NCBI GenBank assembly: GCA_017989775.1
Contig: JAGNPF010000101.1
Coordinates: forward strand, 1 to 6,086
DNA: 6,086 bases
Source: Flavobacterium sp.
Lineage (GTDB): Bacteria; Bacteroidota; Bacteroidia; Flavobacteriales; Flavobacteriaceae
Direction of reading: 5' to 3'
Position numbers and translations under genes: made by a program. Below the pieces are notes generated by a model. It did not search any database, was not told where the DNA came from, and saw nothing but the letters and a program-made list of their open reading frames with translations. Positions 5,707 through 6,086 of the stretch are shown in pieces; position 1 is the stretch's first letter; each line of letters opens with the position of its first letter.

Positions 5707-5757
5707 ATTGTTGGATTAAGACTATTGCGAAAGCTTGTCGTCTTTTATTTTTGATGA

Positions 5758-6086
5758 TTATTTCCCTGCAATAAACCCGTCTTTTTTCATTTCGGTCATG
5801 ACGGTGGCAATAATGCTGTCCACCAAAAGTCCCAAGTCTTGGGTGCTGGTGTTTGCCGATTTTGTGGTTCCTGTCCAGATTAATTTATTGGCTTTCAAAG
5901 AAAAAACATTGGTTTCGACCATATAATAAGTGGTTTCTTGGTAATATCCAGGGTCATAATAAACAGGTGAATACATTCCGTACCAGTTGCCAAAACCGTA
6001 ACCGTATCCATACATTCCACCGTAACCCATTTCCTCCATAATAAATGGAAGTATTTGTTCCAGGGACATAATCGGTTTCTTTTGTG
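5758..6086 (-). CDS. C-terminal part of a Gly/Tyr-rich probable lipoprotein of unknown function, partial, with a likely frameshift
   Basis: The stop is at 5758-5760 and the frame is open to the right edge, so the ATG at 6067-6069 is not necessarily the start. The visible part has a Gly/Tyr/Met-rich stretch (GYGGMYGYGYGFGNWYGMY, PVYYDPGYYQ), then a compact domain with YYMVETNVFSLKANKLIWTGTTKS and an ending helix IIATVMTEMKKDGFI. I recall this arrangement from small Bacteroidota lipoproteins of unknown function, where an envelope location is expected; the signal peptide would lie outside the window. Upstream of about 6028 another frame reads KETDYVPGTNTSIYYGGNG, which looks like the natural continuation of that family, while the annotated frame reads a less convincing MSLEQILPFIMEEM. 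One extra base in the GGG run (ccc at 6026-6028 on the plus strand) would explain this. The gene may thus be a pseudogene or contain a sequencing error. Followed by a terminator. Confidence 0.65.
   Translation of the reverse strand, partial: QKKPIMSLEQILPFIMEEMGYGGMYGYGYGFGNWYGMYSPVYYDPGYYQETTYYMVETNVFSLKANKLIWTGTTKSANTSTQDLGLLVDSIIATVMTEMKKDGFIAGK

Noticed and set aside
5715..5745. aagac ... gtctt short inverted repeat after the gene ending at 5758
   Set aside because: The stem is only five base pairs with a long loop, too weak to call; the strong hairpin at 5671-5706 explains termination better.
5617..5757. Possible small antitoxin gene upstream of fic
   Set aside because: The interval holds only a terminator, T-runs and a promoter candidate; no convincing short reading frame with a start is seen, and the Fic protein already contains its own inhibitory motif.

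Overview
The window looks like a piece of a Flavobacterium-type (Bacteroidota) chromosome. The evidence is the AT-rich base composition, A-rich stretches instead of clear Shine-Dalgarno sequences before starts, TAnnTTTG-like -7 boxes, and proteins that closely resemble what I remember of flavobacterial homologues. No database search was possible, so all family assignments rest on visible motifs and recall.

Layout. From 1 to 3752 five genes lie head to tail on the minus strand. In transcription order they are a Gfo/Idh/MocA oxidoreductase, a 3-hydroxybutyryl-CoA dehydrogenase, an AT-rich two-helix membrane protein of unknown function, a YggS/PLPBP-type pyridoxal-phosphate protein, and a DEDDh exonuclease that runs off the left edge. 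The last four are tightly spaced (10-bp gap, 16-bp overlap, short gap) and are probably co-transcribed. A perfect 23-bp inverted repeat separates the first gene from the second. At 3753-3884 is the divergent control region for the oxidoreductase and the plus-strand gene pcm (protein-L-isoaspartate O-methyltransferase, TTG start). pcm converges on a minus-strand HTH-Fic protein, and a bidirectional intrinsic terminator lies between them. To the right, a second terminator closes a minus-strand, Gly/Tyr-rich, probably secreted or lipoprotein gene that is cut by the right edge and appears to carry a frameshift.

Functionally this is mostly housekeeping: an acyl-CoA redox enzyme, a sugar or nucleotide-sugar oxidoreductase candidate, PLP homeostasis, protein repair and a nuclease. 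Fic is a self-inhibited AMP-transferase type with its own DNA-binding domain. I see no defence island, CRISPR array, transposase, tRNA or rRNA.

The most unusual signals are small repeats. The yggS gene carries, in frame, a GACGCG-ATTAAT-CGCGTC palindrome and a stretch matching the GTCATTCTGA... interspersed repeat, both of which I recall as common intergenic repeats. An AGTTTAAGGTTTAAA element recurs in the intergenic gaps, and one copy abuts an exonuclease reading frame that has no ATG, GTG or TTG start.
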